Shown: positions 17,612 to 26,517 of the stretch, piece after piece
How the letters are laid out: every line of letters starts with the position of its first letter
How positions within the stretch are numbered: the stretch's first letter is position 1
Source of the DNA: JAEYKI01 sp036679405
Lineage (GTDB): Bacteria; Bacillota; Clostridia; Christensenellales; Christensenellaceae
Assembly: GCA_036679405.1 (NCBI GenBank)
Contig: JAVBVZ010000004.1
Coordinates: 186,001-250,000, forward strand
DNA length: 64,000 bases
Direction of reading: 5' to 3'
The notes under the pieces: generated by a model
Databases searched by the model: none
Told to the model about the DNA's origin: nothing
What the model saw: the letters and a program-made list of their open reading frames with translations, nothing else
Made by a program: the position numbers and the translations under genes

Positions 17612-18254
17612 AGTAGCACCATCTATACTTTCAGCAGACTTTGCAGATATGAAAAGTGCTGTCCGTATGTTGAAAGAAATTAAAGCAGATATGATACATT
17701 GCGATGTCATGGATGGTATGTTTGTACCCAATATGACTTTTGGCATGAAAATGGTGGCGGATATCCGTAAGTTGACAGATCTGCCGTTGGATGTTCACTT
17801 GATGATAGTAGAACCTGAACGCTATATTGAAGAATTTTGTAGCGCCGGTGCGGATATTGTTACGGTACATGCCGAAGCAACCAATCATTTGCATCGTGCG
17901 GTTCAACAGATTAAAGATTGCGGATCCAGGCCCGGTGTTGTCCTGAACCCTGCTACAGCCGTAGATGCAGTAAAATATGTTCTTCCGGATATAGATTTTG
18001 TATTGCTTATGTCTGTAAATCCAGGCTACGGAGGTCAGGCGTTTATTCCGCAGACTTTGCAGAAAATAAAAGAACTCAGAGATTTGGCCAAGTCGATGGG
18101 CCGGGAAATAGAAATTGAGATAGACGGCGGAATCAATGAACATACGGTAAAAATGGTGCAGGATGCCAGCGCGGATATACTGGTAGCGGGAAATGCAATA
18201 TTTTCAGCCAAAGATCCCGCTGGGTTGGTTCGTATTTTTAAAGGAGAAAAATGA
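17604..18254 (+). CDS. rpe: Ribulose-phosphate 3-epimerase
   Basis: Interconverts ribulose 5-phosphate and xylulose 5-phosphate in the pentose phosphate pathway. It is a TIM barrel of 216 residues with the starting APSILSADFADM, metal-binding HCDVMDG and VHLMI segments, the VNPGYGGQ phosphate-binding loop and EIDGGIN. It overlaps rsgA at the start and thiN by four bases at the end, and a GAGGGAG ribosome site precedes it. Confidence 0.96.
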   Translation: MIKVAPSILSADFADMKSAVRMLKEIKADMIHCDVMDGMFVPNMTFGMKMVADIRKLTDLPLDVHLMIVEPERYIEEFCSAGADIVTVHAEATNHLHRAVQQIKDCGSRPGVVLNPATAVDAVKYVLPDIDFVLLMSVNPGYGGQAFIPQTLQKIKELRDLAKSMGREIEIEIDGGINEHTVKMVQDASADILVAGNAIFSAKDPAGLVRIFKGEK

Positions 18255-18874
18255 AGGCGCTGATTATTGCTGACGGGATGCCGCCGTCAGAGAAACTTTT
18301 AGAAAAGCATATTGCCGCCGGGCTTTTAATTGTCGCGGACGGAGGATTAAAAGTTGCCGAGCGTTTTAGATTGGTCCCGGATTATATAATTGGTGATTTT
18401 GATTCGGCTGATCCACAAGAGTTAAAGGAAATAGGTGTGGAAACAAAAATTATCCGTTTAAGAAGAGAAAAAAATGAAACAGACGCGATGATTGCGATCG
18501 ATACTGCCATAAAAGAAAGCGCTCTTGAAATCGTGATGTTGGGTGCTCTTGGAAAAAGATCGGATCATGCGCTTGCAAATTTAATGTTATTAAAATATGC
18601 ATGGAATAAAGGCGCACGTCTGCTTTTGGAAGATGAATATTGTGAAGCTTCTCTTGCGACCGGAAAGACGCAAATTGAGGGCACGCCTGGCCAGACGGTT
18701 TCTATACTGCCTTTTGGCGGGAGCGCAACAGTTTCGTCTGATGATTCGTTGCATTATCCAATGGATGGCCTGTTTATGCAGCCCGAAAACCCTGTAGGTA
18801 TCAGCAATGTTTTAAAAAATTCTTTCGCCCAGCTTTATATAGATGGCTTTGCACTTATATTTAAAATAAAATAA
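18251..18874 (+). CDS. thiN: Thiamine pyrophosphokinase
   Basis: Transfers pyrophosphate from ATP to thiamine to make thiamine diphosphate. It shows the family's VADGGLKVAERF segment, the GDFDSADPQEL motif, the KNETDAMIAID motif and GALGKRSDHALANL. 207 residues is normal. It closes the long housekeeping run; rpmB is convergent, 116 bases downstream. A short imperfect hairpin (about 18877-18891) follows the stop but lacks a T-run, so termination here is unclear. Confidence 0.93.
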   Translation: MKALIIADGMPPSEKLLEKHIAAGLLIVADGGLKVAERFRLVPDYIIGDFDSADPQELKEIGVETKIIRLRREKNETDAMIAIDTAIKESALEIVMLGALGKRSDHALANLMLLKYAWNKGARLLLEDEYCEASLATGKTQIEGTPGQTVSILPFGGSATVSSDDSLHYPMDGLFMQPENPVGISNVLKNSFAQLYIDGFALIFKIK

Positions 18875-18950
18875 CAGCCTCTTTTAAGAAGAGACGTAAA
18901 AAAATATCATGCTACGCAAAAAAACACAGCAGATCTTGCAGAATAAAAAA

Positions 18951-18977
18951 ATACCCCCTACATACATCAGGGGGTAT
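18951..18977 (-). terminator. Rho-independent terminator of rpmB
   Basis: A perfect 9-bp stem (18951-18959 with 18969-18977, ATACCCCCT/AGGGGGTAT) and nine-base loop. Read on the minus strand it is followed by a run of Ts (the poly-A tract at 18945-18950), 13 bases after the rpmB stop. Confidence 0.85.
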
Positions 18978-18990
18978 TCATTCTAAAATA

Positions 18991-19182
18991 TTATACGTAG
19001 CGTTCAACCTTGCCCGAACGGAGGCAACGCGTGCAGACGTATTTTCTTTGCGGGGCGCCGTTTTCCAAAACTCGCACACGCTGAACATTGGGAGCCCATA
19101 TCCGTTTGGATTTTCTGTGGGAGTGGCTGACTTTATTGCCGGACGAAACGCCTTTATTGCATATTTCGCAGTATTTTGCCAT
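18991..19182 (-). CDS. rpmB: 50S ribosomal protein L28
   Basis: Ribosomal large-subunit protein of 63 residues beginning MAKYCEICNKG. Two CxxC pairs (CEIC and CTRC) mark it as the zinc-binding paralogue type of L28. A strong AGGAGG (minus strand, about 19191-19198) precedes the ATG. It stands alone on the minus strand between thiN and the Asp23 gene, with its own promoter and terminator, a common Firmicutes arrangement. Confidence 0.95.
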   Translation of the reverse strand: MAKYCEICNKGVSSGNKVSHSHRKSKRIWAPNVQRVRVLENGAPQRKYVCTRCLRSGKVERYV

Positions 19183-19227
19183 AGACTTAAACACCTCCTC
19201 TTCGAGAATCGCACTTCAAACAGAAAT

Positions 19228-19256
19228 ATATTATCATTATTGAAGTAAAAATGCAA
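19228..19256 (-). promoter_or_regulatory. Promoter of rpmB
   Basis: Minus strand: -35 TTGCAT (19251-19256), 17-base spacer, -10 TAATAT (19228-19233). It lies 46 bases before the rpmB start codon. Confidence 0.65.
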
Positions 19257-19326
19257 GGCAATTTTTATCTTTATTATTTGAAAAAAAGATTCGCACGTAA
19301 TCATCAAAAAGAAGAATATTAATAAA

Positions 19327-19355
19327 TTGATTCAATTAAAAATTTGTAGTATAAT
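19327..19355 (+). promoter_or_regulatory. Promoter of the Asp23-fakA pair
   Basis: -35 TTGATT (19327-19332), exact 17-base spacer, perfect -10 TATAAT (19350-19355). Transcription would start near 19362, 25 bases before the Asp23 ATG. Confidence 0.8.
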
Positions 19356-19386
19356 GATTTGGTATCAAATGAGGGAGGATAAACCC

Positions 19387-19740
19387 ATGAGTGCGATATT
19401 AAAAACTTCAATTGGCAAAATATCCTACAACGAAGATTTTATTGGAAAAATTGCAGGCTTAAACGCAATGGAATGTTACGGAATTGTAGGTATGGCCAAT
19501 AAAAACGCCAGCGATGGAATTGTTAATTTATTAAAATTAGACAATCTCAAAAGAGGCGTTAATGTCAAAACAGATGAGACCGAAAACATATCGATTGAGC
19601 TTTTTATTATTGTAAAATATGGCGTTTCCATATCTGCCGTGGCCGCAAATATCATAGAGACGGTAAAGTTTGGTCTGGAAAACACAACAGGGCTTAACGT
19701 TGAGAATGTTGACGTCGTGGTTCAGGGCATTAAAATCTAG
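19387..19740 (+). CDS. Asp23/Gls24 family envelope stress response protein
   Basis: Asp23/Gls24 (DUF322, YloU-like) protein of 117 residues. Relatives are small cytoplasmic or membrane-associated proteins linked to alkaline and envelope stress; biochemical function is poorly defined. The core GKISYNEDFIGKIAGLNAMECYGIVGM and the C-terminal GLNVENVDVVVQGI are typical. GGGAGG eight bases upstream fixes the ATG at 19387. It is directly followed by the DAK2/DegV protein, the conserved yloU-yloV pair. Confidence 0.9.
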   Translation: MSAILKTSIGKISYNEDFIGKIAGLNAMECYGIVGMANKNASDGIVNLLKLDNLKRGVNVKTDETENISIELFIIVKYGVSISAVAANIIETVKFGLENTTGLNVENVDVVVQGIKI

Positions 19741-19754
19741 GAGGCGCAGATCAG

Positions 19755-21395
19755 TTGGTTAAAAATATTAACGGGGAACGTCTCAAAGAAATGATTGTGG
19801 GCGCAGCAACATTGCTTGACGCTCATAAAGAAACTTTGAATGCTTTGAACGTTTTTCCCGTTCCGGACGGTGACACAGGCACAAATATGTCTCTCACCAT
19901 GATTTCTGCCGCCAAAGAAGTGATGGCGGTCAAAAAGGCCAATCATAAAGATGTTGTAAATGCTCTTTCAGTAGGTTCGCTAAAAGGTGCCAGGGGAAAC
20001 TCGGGTGTTATTTTGTCACAGATTTGGCGGGGCTTCTCCAATGTATTGGAAAATTTGGAAGGGGATATTGGCGCGCAGGATATTGCACTGGCTATGAAGC
20101 AGGGAACGGAAAGTGCTTATCATGCCATTATGAAGCCGAAAGAAGGTACTATTCTTACGGTTATTCGCGCTATGGCAGACGCAGCGGATACCTTTGCAAC
20201 AGACAATGATGATATCGGCGAGATGATGCACTATATTCTATCAGAAGGCGAAACAATTCTTAAAAAGACACCGGACATGTTGCCTGTTTTAAAAGAAGCC
20301 GGCGTGGTGGATGCCGGCGGCGCCGGTTTGATTATTATATTTAAAGCTTTTAAAAAGGTTGTATACGGAGAAAAATTTGAAAGCACGGGTCCGATCGATC
20401 TGGAAATGGAAATAGCACCTCAGACAGAAGAAGGTGTCGGCGAGATTTCGGCAGATATAGAGTTTGCTTATTGTACCGAGTTTTTTATCAAAAATGTTTT
20501 TGATCATATATTACAGCGGGATATTGATACCTTTAGGCAAAATCTTTCAAAACTGGGTGATTGTGTACTTGTAGTAGGTGACTTAAAGTTAGTTAAGGTG
20601 CATGTGCATACAAATGATCCGGGCATCGTCTTGCAAACAGCACTGACGTTGGGTGAATTGAGTCAGATTAAAATAGATAATATGCGTGAACAGCACCGCC
20701 ATATTATTGCAAGTGACGATGAAATAAAAAAGAAACAAAAACCGATGTCGGTGGTTTCAGTTGTTTCCGGGGAAGGCCTTAAAGATATTTTCAAAGATTC
20801 GCTTATTGATGAATTCGTTGAAGGCGGGCAGACGATGAATCCCTCTACACAAGATATTCTGTCTGCAGTTGAAAAAGCTCCTTCAAATAATGTTATTATT
20901 CTTCCTAATAATAAAAATATTATTTTGGCGGCGCAGCAGGCGGCAGAATTATCCCAAAAGAATGTGGTTGTTATTCCGAGCAAAACTCTTCCTCAGGGCA
21001 TCAGTGCTGCGCTGGCCTACAATTGTGAGGAAGATTTTCAAACCAATGTTGCGCGTATGGAAAAGGCGCTGGGCAATGTAAAAACCGGACAGGTAACAGT
21101 GGCGGTTCGGGATTCTGGAATCAACGGAAGCAAGATACGTCAAGGAGAATGGATAGGCATCGGTGAAGGAGATATTCTTTCTAATGGCACAAATGTCATG
21201 GATGTATCCATGCTTTTACTGGATAAATTGGTGGATAAAGAAACCGGAGTGATCGCGGTGTATTACGGTGATGGCGTTAAAGAGACCGATGCCGAAAGCC
21301 TTGTGGATAGAATTGCGCAAAAATATGAAGATTGTGATATCGAACTTCACTATGGGGGACAATCGGTATACAGTTACCTGTTTTCAGTGGAATAA
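19755..21395 (+). CDS. fakA: DAK2 domain fatty-acid kinase FakA-like protein (YloV)
   Basis: FakA/YloV family: an N-terminal DAK2 (DhaL-like) kinase domain and C-terminal domain that works with a DegV-family fatty-acid binding partner to make acyl phosphates. Mg-ATP motifs PDGDTGTNMSLT and RGNSGVILSQIWRG are present; the middle holds VKVHVHTNDPG. Length 546 matches the family. Start is TTG at 19755, ten bases after GGAGG overlapping the Asp23 stop. No DegV partner gene is in the window. recG follows after 92 bases. Confidence 0.9.
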   Translation: MVKNINGERLKEMIVGAATLLDAHKETLNALNVFPVPDGDTGTNMSLTMISAAKEVMAVKKANHKDVVNALSVGSLKGARGNSGVILSQIWRGFSNVLENLEGDIGAQDIALAMKQGTESAYHAIMKPKEGTILTVIRAMADAADTFATDNDDIGEMMHYILSEGETILKKTPDMLPVLKEAGVVDAGGAGLIIIFKAFKKVVYGEKFESTGPIDLEMEIAPQTEEGVGEISADIEFAYCTEFFIKNVFDHILQRDIDTFRQNLSKLGDCVLVVGDLKLVKVHVHTNDPGIVLQTALTLGELSQIKIDNMREQHRHIIASDDEIKKKQKPMSVVSVVSGEGLKDIFKDSLIDEFVEGGQTMNPSTQDILSAVEKAPSNNVIILPNNKNIILAAQQAAELSQKNVVVIPSKTLPQGISAALAYNCEEDFQTNVARMEKALGNVKTGQVTVAVRDSGINGSKIRQGEWIGIGEGDILSNGTNVMDVSMLLLDKLVDKETGVIAVYYGDGVKETDAESLVDRIAQKYEDCDIELHYGGQSVYSYLFSVE

Positions 21396-21418
21396 TATAA
21401 GTTTTATCGATTATCCAG

Positions 21419-21438
21419 ATACCGGCAGTAGCCGGTAT
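21419..21438 (+). terminator. Hairpin between fakA and recG, possible weak terminator
   Basis: Perfect 8-bp stem ATACCGGC/GCCGGTAT with an AGTA loop, followed by TTTGGCGTTTT rather than an uninterrupted T-run. It could attenuate transcription into recG. Confidence 0.4.
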
Positions 21439-21487
21439 TTGGCGTTTTGGCAGAAAAAAGCTCAAACAAGGACGGGTATACAGCCGA

Positions 21488-23500
21488 ATGGATATTAGAT
21501 CATCTATCCGAAGCCTGCCCGGTGTAGGTGAAACAACAGAAAAAAACTTTGCAAAGCTTGGCATATTTTCTCTTAAAGATCTTTTATTGTTTATGCCGCG
21601 CCGTTATCGTGACTTCAGCCAAATAAAAACAATTGAAGAACTTAAAATCTGTGAGCCTGCATTGACCAAAATGAAAATACTTTCGACTCCTTCCACAACT
21701 ATTATCAAAAAAGGCCTGACAAGGACTTCTTTTCAGGCCGGAGATAAAAGTGGTATTTTAGTGTTGGTTATATTCAACCAAGCCTATGCGGTTAAAAAAA
21801 TTCAAAAAGGTATAGAAATTTTTGTATATGGAAAAATGCAACAGCGTTACGGCCATATGCAGATTGATTCTCCGGAAATCTTTTTTGAAAAGCCTGCCGA
21901 TTTTATGCCTGTATATCCACTAACACGGGGGATACGACAACCGTTTTTACACCGAATTATAAGAGAAGCACTTCAACATTGCCGTCTTCAGGAATTTTAT
22001 ACCCCTGAATTTCTAAAAAAAATCGGTTTACAGGAAATAAACGAATCAATAAAACAGTTACATTTTCCCTTGTCTCTGTCATCTGCGCGTCATGCACGTG
22101 ACCGCCTAGTATTTGACGAACTCATTGTTTTTTGTAAAACGCTCGAATATCTGGAAGAAGAGGTTGCAGTTGAAAACGGCGAAAAGATGGAAACGGCCGG
22201 GCTTGAAAAACAATTTATAGCACGCCTGCCTTTTGCCTTAACCCGCGCCCAAAGAAAAGTACTGAAAGAGATTGCCGCCGATCTTTCAGGATCAAAGGTT
22301 ATGAATCGTCTTGTTCAGGGAGATGTCGGCAGCGGAAAAACCGTCTTAGCTTTTTTTGCTATGTTTTGCGCGGCTAAAAACGGGTATCAAAGCGTTCTTA
22401 TGGCGCCTACGGAGATTCTTGCACAACAACACTTTGAAGCGGCATGCAGGCTGTTCGGAACACACGCGACAGCCATCGTTACGGGATCGCTCTCTTCATC
22501 CAAACGGTTATTGACCATAAATAAAATTGAGAACGGTGAAGTGAAAATCATTATAGGAACACACGCTCTTATTCATCAAAAAACAAAATACCAAAACCTT
22601 GGACTTATTATTACGGATGAACAGCATCGCTTTGGGGTGCGTCAGCGTGCGGCACTTTCCGGTGGAAAAAACATTCATATGCTGACCATGTCGGCAACGC
22701 CTATTCCAAGAACCCTTTCGCTCGTTCTGTATGGCAATACCGATATTTCAGTTGTGGATGAATTACCTCCGGGCAGACAACCGGTGAATACATACATCAT
22801 TCGGGAACACAAATATGAAGATATGCTTTCTTTTATCAACAGAGAGCTGTCATCCGGGCGTCAGGCTTATATTGTTTGCCCGTTAATAGAGGAAGATGAG
22901 AGCAGTCAGCTCAAATCTGCGGAAGAAACATACAGATATTTAAGCGCACGTTTCAAAGGGCATCCGTCGGCTCTTTTGCATGGTAAATTAAAAAACGAAA
23001 AAAAACAGTATACTATGAAAGAATTTTCAGAAGGAAAATTGAAGGTTATTATTTCAACAACTGTTATAGAAGTCGGCATCAATGTGCCCAATGCGACGGT
23101 TATGTGCATAATGAATGCAGAACGTTTTGGCCTCGCACAGCTGCATCAACTTAGAGGACGTGTGGGGAGAGGGGAGCATCAGGCCTATTGTTTTTTGGTG
23201 TCGGACGATCAAAATGCTTTTGAGCGGCTCGCTGTCTTATGTGCAACTCGAGACGGATTTGAAATTGCAAAAAAAGATATGGAGCTGCGCGGCACCGGAG
23301 ATTTGTTTGGTACACGCCAGCATGGCCAGGCGCAGTTTTCCATAGCCAATATTCTTTTTGATGCCAATATGCTTAGCTACGCCAAAGATATTTTAAATGA
23401 AATTAAAGATGATCCAGAATATAAAGGTGTCTACCGGTATATTTGCGCGCTTGCGCATAAAAAAGCGCAAGGCACCTTGGTGGAAATTGCTTTGAATTAG
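21488..23500 (+). CDS. recG: ATP-dependent DNA helicase RecG
   Basis: Branch-migration helicase that processes Holliday junctions and stalled forks. The 670-residue protein has an N-terminal wedge/OB domain (motif LFMPRRYRDFSQ near residue 35), Walker A GDVGSGKT, DEQHRFGVRQR (motif II), motif III SATPIPRTL, and C-terminal motifs including QLRGRVGRG and the RecG-specific GTGDLFGTRQHG. The ribosome site is weak (AAGGACGGG about 12 bases upstream). Confidence 0.96.
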   Translation: MDIRSSIRSLPGVGETTEKNFAKLGIFSLKDLLLFMPRRYRDFSQIKTIEELKICEPALTKMKILSTPSTTIIKKGLTRTSFQAGDKSGILVLVIFNQAYAVKKIQKGIEIFVYGKMQQRYGHMQIDSPEIFFEKPADFMPVYPLTRGIRQPFLHRIIREALQHCRLQEFYTPEFLKKIGLQEINESIKQLHFPLSLSSARHARDRLVFDELIVFCKTLEYLEEEVAVENGEKMETAGLEKQFIARLPFALTRAQRKVLKEIAADLSGSKVMNRLVQGDVGSGKTVLAFFAMFCAAKNGYQSVLMAPTEILAQQHFEAACRLFGTHATAIVTGSLSSSKRLLTINKIENGEVKIIIGTHALIHQKTKYQNLGLIITDEQHRFGVRQRAALSGGKNIHMLTMSATPIPRTLSLVLYGNTDISVVDELPPGRQPVNTYIIREHKYEDMLSFINRELSSGRQAYIVCPLIEEDESSQLKSAEETYRYLSARFKGHPSALLHGKLKNEKKQYTMKEFSEGKLKVIISTTVIEVGINVPNATVMCIMNAERFGLAQLHQLRGRVGRGEHQAYCFLVSDDQNAFERLAVLCATRDGFEIAKKDMELRGTGDLFGTRQHGQAQFSIANILFDANMLSYAKDILNEIKDDPEYKGVYRYICALAHKKAQGTLVEIALN

Positions 23501-23519
23501 TTTGTTTGAAAATTTATAG

Positions 23520-23549
23520 TTGACAAATAATCTTTTGATAGTATATCAT
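23520..23549 (+). promoter_or_regulatory. Promoter of the his operon
   Basis: -35 TTGACA (23520-23525), 18-base spacer, -10 TATCAT (23544-23549; alternatively TATATC at 23542 with a 16-base spacer). Transcription would start near 23556, about 40 bases before the first gene; there is no room for a T-box or leader-peptide attenuator. Confidence 0.7.
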
Positions 23550-23557
23550 AGAAAATG

Positions 23558-23581
23558 ATTTAGCATAGTAAAACGCTAAAT
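23558..23581 (+). promoter_or_regulatory. Inverted repeat at the his transcription start, possible operator
   Basis: ATTTAGC (23558-23564) and its complement GCTAAAT (23575-23581) flank a 10-base centre. It lies immediately downstream of the his -10, between the expected start site and the ribosome site, where a repressor or RNA hairpin could control expression. Confidence 0.4.
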
Positions 23582-23595
23582 TGGAGGATATGCTT

Positions 23596-25224
23596 ATGAA
23601 GAATTTTAAACTTCAAACACCCCAAGGGACAAATGATTATCTGCAGGATGAATGTGCACGCAAAAGAGAGATGGAGAACCTTTTCCGTAATGAGTTTATC
23701 ACAAACGGATATAGCGAAATCCAAACGCCGGCATTTGAGTATTACGATGTTTTCACACATGATGCTGTTCCGTATGTCCAGGAAAATATGATCAAGTTTT
23801 TTGATTTAAATGGCCGTATATTGGTTCTTCGTCCGGAAATGACAGTACCGATTGCACGGGTTGCAGCTACTAAATTACTTCAAAATAATGATGTGCTGAA
23901 ATTATTTTATATACAGAATGTTTACGGTTTTTTGGATCAAAGCATGGACGCTCAAGCCGAAGTTTCGCAGGCCGGCATAGAGTATATCGGAAAACCGGGA
24001 AGCGAGGCGGACGCAGAAGTCGTTGCTTTGGCGGCAAAAACGCTTCTTTTGACCGGGCTTAAGGGCTTTAAGCTTGAGCTTGGTCAGGTAGGATTTTTTA
24101 GAGGCTTAATCGGTGATGCGCCTATTACCGAAGAGCAGGAAGAAAAAATTCGAAATCTTGTTGATGCAAAAAACACGGTTGAGCTTGACTATGAATTGTC
24201 AAAGATGCCTATAGAAGATGATTTAAGACAAAAACTGCTGGCATTGCCCGATCTCTTTGGTGACGATAATTCTGTCTTTGACCTTGCGTATTCGTTTGCT
24301 CAAAATGAAGAGTCAACGCGTGCGGTGGACGATTTAAAGCGCACTTATGATATTTTGTGTGATTTGGATCTTGAAAAATATATTTCCGTCGACTTTGGGT
24401 TGCTCAATAACTATAAGTATTATTCAGGTATTATTATTCGCGGAATCGTGGACGATGTAGGATCACCTATTTTAAGCGGCGGACGTTATGATCATTTGCT
24501 GGAAGAGTTTGGACGCCCGGCACCCGCAACCGGATTTGCATTGCGTATAAAAGAAATTATGACTGCAATCAACAGGCAAAATGATGCACTTGGCGCAAAA
24601 GCTGGTACGCTTACCATAGCGCTTGCGAAAGGACGCCTTGCAAAAGATGCACAAAAATATTTTAAAAAATGCAATGTGGATGTTTCGGAGCTAAATGAAG
24701 ATACACGCAAGCTGATTCTGCAGGATAAAGAAAACAACATACGTTTTCTTATGGTTAAACCCGCAGATGTCCCGGTCTATGTGTATCACGGTGTTGCCGA
24801 TATTGGTATTGTAGGAAAAGATACTCTTCTGGAGGCAGGGCTGCCTTTATATGAAATGTTGGATCTCAAGAGCGCAAAATGCAAATTATGCGTTGCCGGG
24901 AAAAAAGGAGCGGAGCAGGGCGTCAAAAAAATTGCAACAAAATATCCCCGTGTGACCAAACTTTACTATGATGAAAAAGGACAGGATGTTGAAATTATAA
25001 AACTTCACGGCAGTATAGAGCTTGCGCCTGTATTAGGCCTTTCAGACGTCATTGTGGATGTTGTGGAGAGCGGACGTACGCTTAAGGATAACGGTCTTTT
25101 TGTTTTGGAAGAAATATGTGACGTAAGTGCGCGGCTGGTAATTAATCGTGTAAGTCTGAAGACAAAATCAGTTCAGATTGCCCCGCTCATCAGGCAAATG
25201 AAAGAAGCGCTGGAGGAATTTTAA
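23596..25224 (+). CDS. hisZ-hisG: Fused ATP phosphoribosyltransferase: HisZ regulatory + HisG catalytic subunit
   Basis: First step of histidine synthesis (ATP + PRPP to phosphoribosyl-ATP). Residues 1 to about 328 are HisZ, a class II aminoacyl-tRNA-synthetase-like domain without tRNA function (TPQGTNDYL, LRPEMTVPIARV, GGRYDHLLEEFG). Residues about 336-542 are a complete short-form HisG (TIALAKGRLAKDA at the join; PRPP loop VESGRTLKDNGL near 489). The frame is continuous, with no stop or shift at the junction. The ATG at 23596 is eight bases after GGAGG; an ATG at 23590 is too close. Short-form HisG needs HisZ for activity, so the fusion joins obligate partners. hisD begins directly after the stop. 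Confidence 0.93.
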   Translation: MKNFKLQTPQGTNDYLQDECARKREMENLFRNEFITNGYSEIQTPAFEYYDVFTHDAVPYVQENMIKFFDLNGRILVLRPEMTVPIARVAATKLLQNNDVLKLFYIQNVYGFLDQSMDAQAEVSQAGIEYIGKPGSEADAEVVALAAKTLLLTGLKGFKLELGQVGFFRGLIGDAPITEEQEEKIRNLVDAKNTVELDYELSKMPIEDDLRQKLLALPDLFGDDNSVFDLAYSFAQNEESTRAVDDLKRTYDILCDLDLEKYISVDFGLLNNYKYYSGIIIRGIVDDVGSPILSGGRYDHLLEEFGRPAPATGFALRIKEIMTAINRQNDALGAKAGTLTIALAKGRLAKDAQKYFKKCNVDVSELNEDTRKLILQDKENNIRFLMVKPADVPVYVYHGVADIGIVGKDTLLEAGLPLYEMLDLKSAKCKLCVAGKKGAEQGVKKIATKYPRVTKLYYDEKGQDVEIIKLHGSIELAPVLGLSDVIVDVVESGRTLKDNGLFVLEEICDVSARLVINRVSLKTKSVQIAPLIRQMKEALEEF

Positions 25225-26517
25225 ATGGTTAAAATTGTAAAATCCTCAGATGATGGAGAAATAAAAAAGAGATTGCTGAACAGAGGGAAAGGAGACTTTA
25301 CCCGAGAGCAGTGCGTGGTCGATGAAATTATCAATAATATCCGCACATATGGAGATGAAGCCCTTTTTTCCGCTATTTTTAAATTTGATGGTTTTCATGC
25401 AACGCCTTCCAACATTTTAGTTTCCGAGAAAGAAATAGATGCAGCTTATGATGTGGTTGATAAGGAACTTTTAAATATCATGAGGCGCTCTGCAAAAAAT
25501 ATTTTTGCATTTCATCAAAGACAGGTGAGGGAAGATTGGTTTTTAGAACAGGACGGCCGTATGGTCGGGCAGATTTACCGGCCTGTTGAATATGCAGGTG
25601 TCTATGTTCCGGGTGGTAAAGCCGCATATCCTTCCAGCGTTCTTATGAACATTATACCGGCAAAATGTGCCGGTGTGCCCAATATTTTTGTTGCAACGCC
25701 TGCCAGGGATGGCCTTGTAAACCCTGCAACTTTAGTGGCGGCAAATGAAGCTGGGGCTGACCGTATATACAAGATGGGTGGCGCGCAGGCAATTGCCGCA
25801 TTTGCCTTAGGAACACAGACGGTTCCCCAGGTAGATGTTATTGCCGGACCGGGAAACATATATGTTGCGCTTGCAAAAAAGTCTCTTTTTGGAACAGTAG
25901 GCATAGATATGGTTGCAGGTCCTTCTGAGATCTTAATTATTGCAGACGAATCTGCAGATCCCCGTTTTATTGCTGCTGATTTTCTTTCTCAGGCGGAACA
26001 CGACGAAATGGCGGCATGTGTGCTGGTAACTACCAGCGGCCGTATAGCCGATAAAGTTGTGATACAAATTGAAAGGCAGATGAATGATCTTCCTAAGAAG
26101 AAAATTATACAAAAATCTATTGAACGGTATGGAACGATTGTTTTGGCAGAAGATATTGATGATGCCGTTAAGGTTGCAAACACTGTTTCCCCTGAGCATT
26201 TAGAAATCTTAACTGTGCAGCCGTATGACGTTTTAGGAAAAATAAAAAACGCAGGTTCAATCTTTTTGGGAGAGTTTTCTCCCGAACCTTTGGGCGATTA
26301 TTTTGCAGGGCCTAACCACGTATTGCCGACAAACGGAACGGCGCGTTTTTCTTCGCCTTTAAATGTGGATCATTTTCAAAAAAAATCTGGTGTGATATAC
26401 TATTCAAAAGAAGAATTCAAAAAAGTATATCAAGATGTAGAGAAATTCGCGCAAAAAGAAGGGCTCCATGCGCATGCGCGCTCTGCAAGTATTCGTTTTG
26501 TGGAGGAAGAATCATGA
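25225..26517 (+). CDS. hisD: Histidinol dehydrogenase
   Basis: Zinc enzyme that oxidises histidinol to histidine in two NAD-dependent steps. It has 430 residues. Visible motifs are the YVPGGKAAYPSSVLMN loop, AGPGNIYVALAKK, DMVAGPSE, the zinc and active-site histidines in LSQAEHDE, SPEHLEI and GPNHVLPT. It starts directly after the HisZ-HisG stop codon, and its last bases contain the hisB ATG (ATGA overlap). Confidence 0.96.
   Translation: MVKIVKSSDDGEIKKRLLNRGKGDFTREQCVVDEIINNIRTYGDEALFSAIFKFDGFHATPSNILVSEKEIDAAYDVVDKELLNIMRRSAKNIFAFHQRQVREDWFLEQDGRMVGQIYRPVEYAGVYVPGGKAAYPSSVLMNIIPAKCAGVPNIFVATPARDGLVNPATLVAANEAGADRIYKMGGAQAIAAFALGTQTVPQVDVIAGPGNIYVALAKKSLFGTVGIDMVAGPSEILIIADESADPRFIAADFLSQAEHDEMAACVLVTTSGRIADKVVIQIERQMNDLPKKKIIQKSIERYGTIVLAEDIDDAVKVANTVSPEHLEILTVQPYDVLGKIKNAGSIFLGEFSPEPLGDYFAGPNHVLPTNGTARFSSPLNVDHFQKKSGVIYYSKEEFKKVYQDVEKFAQKEGLHAHARSASIRFVEEES

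Noticed and set aside
23500..23596. T-box or leader-peptide attenuator for the his operon
   Set aside because: The promoter leaves only about 40 bases of leader, without a His-codon run or specifier/antiterminator structure.
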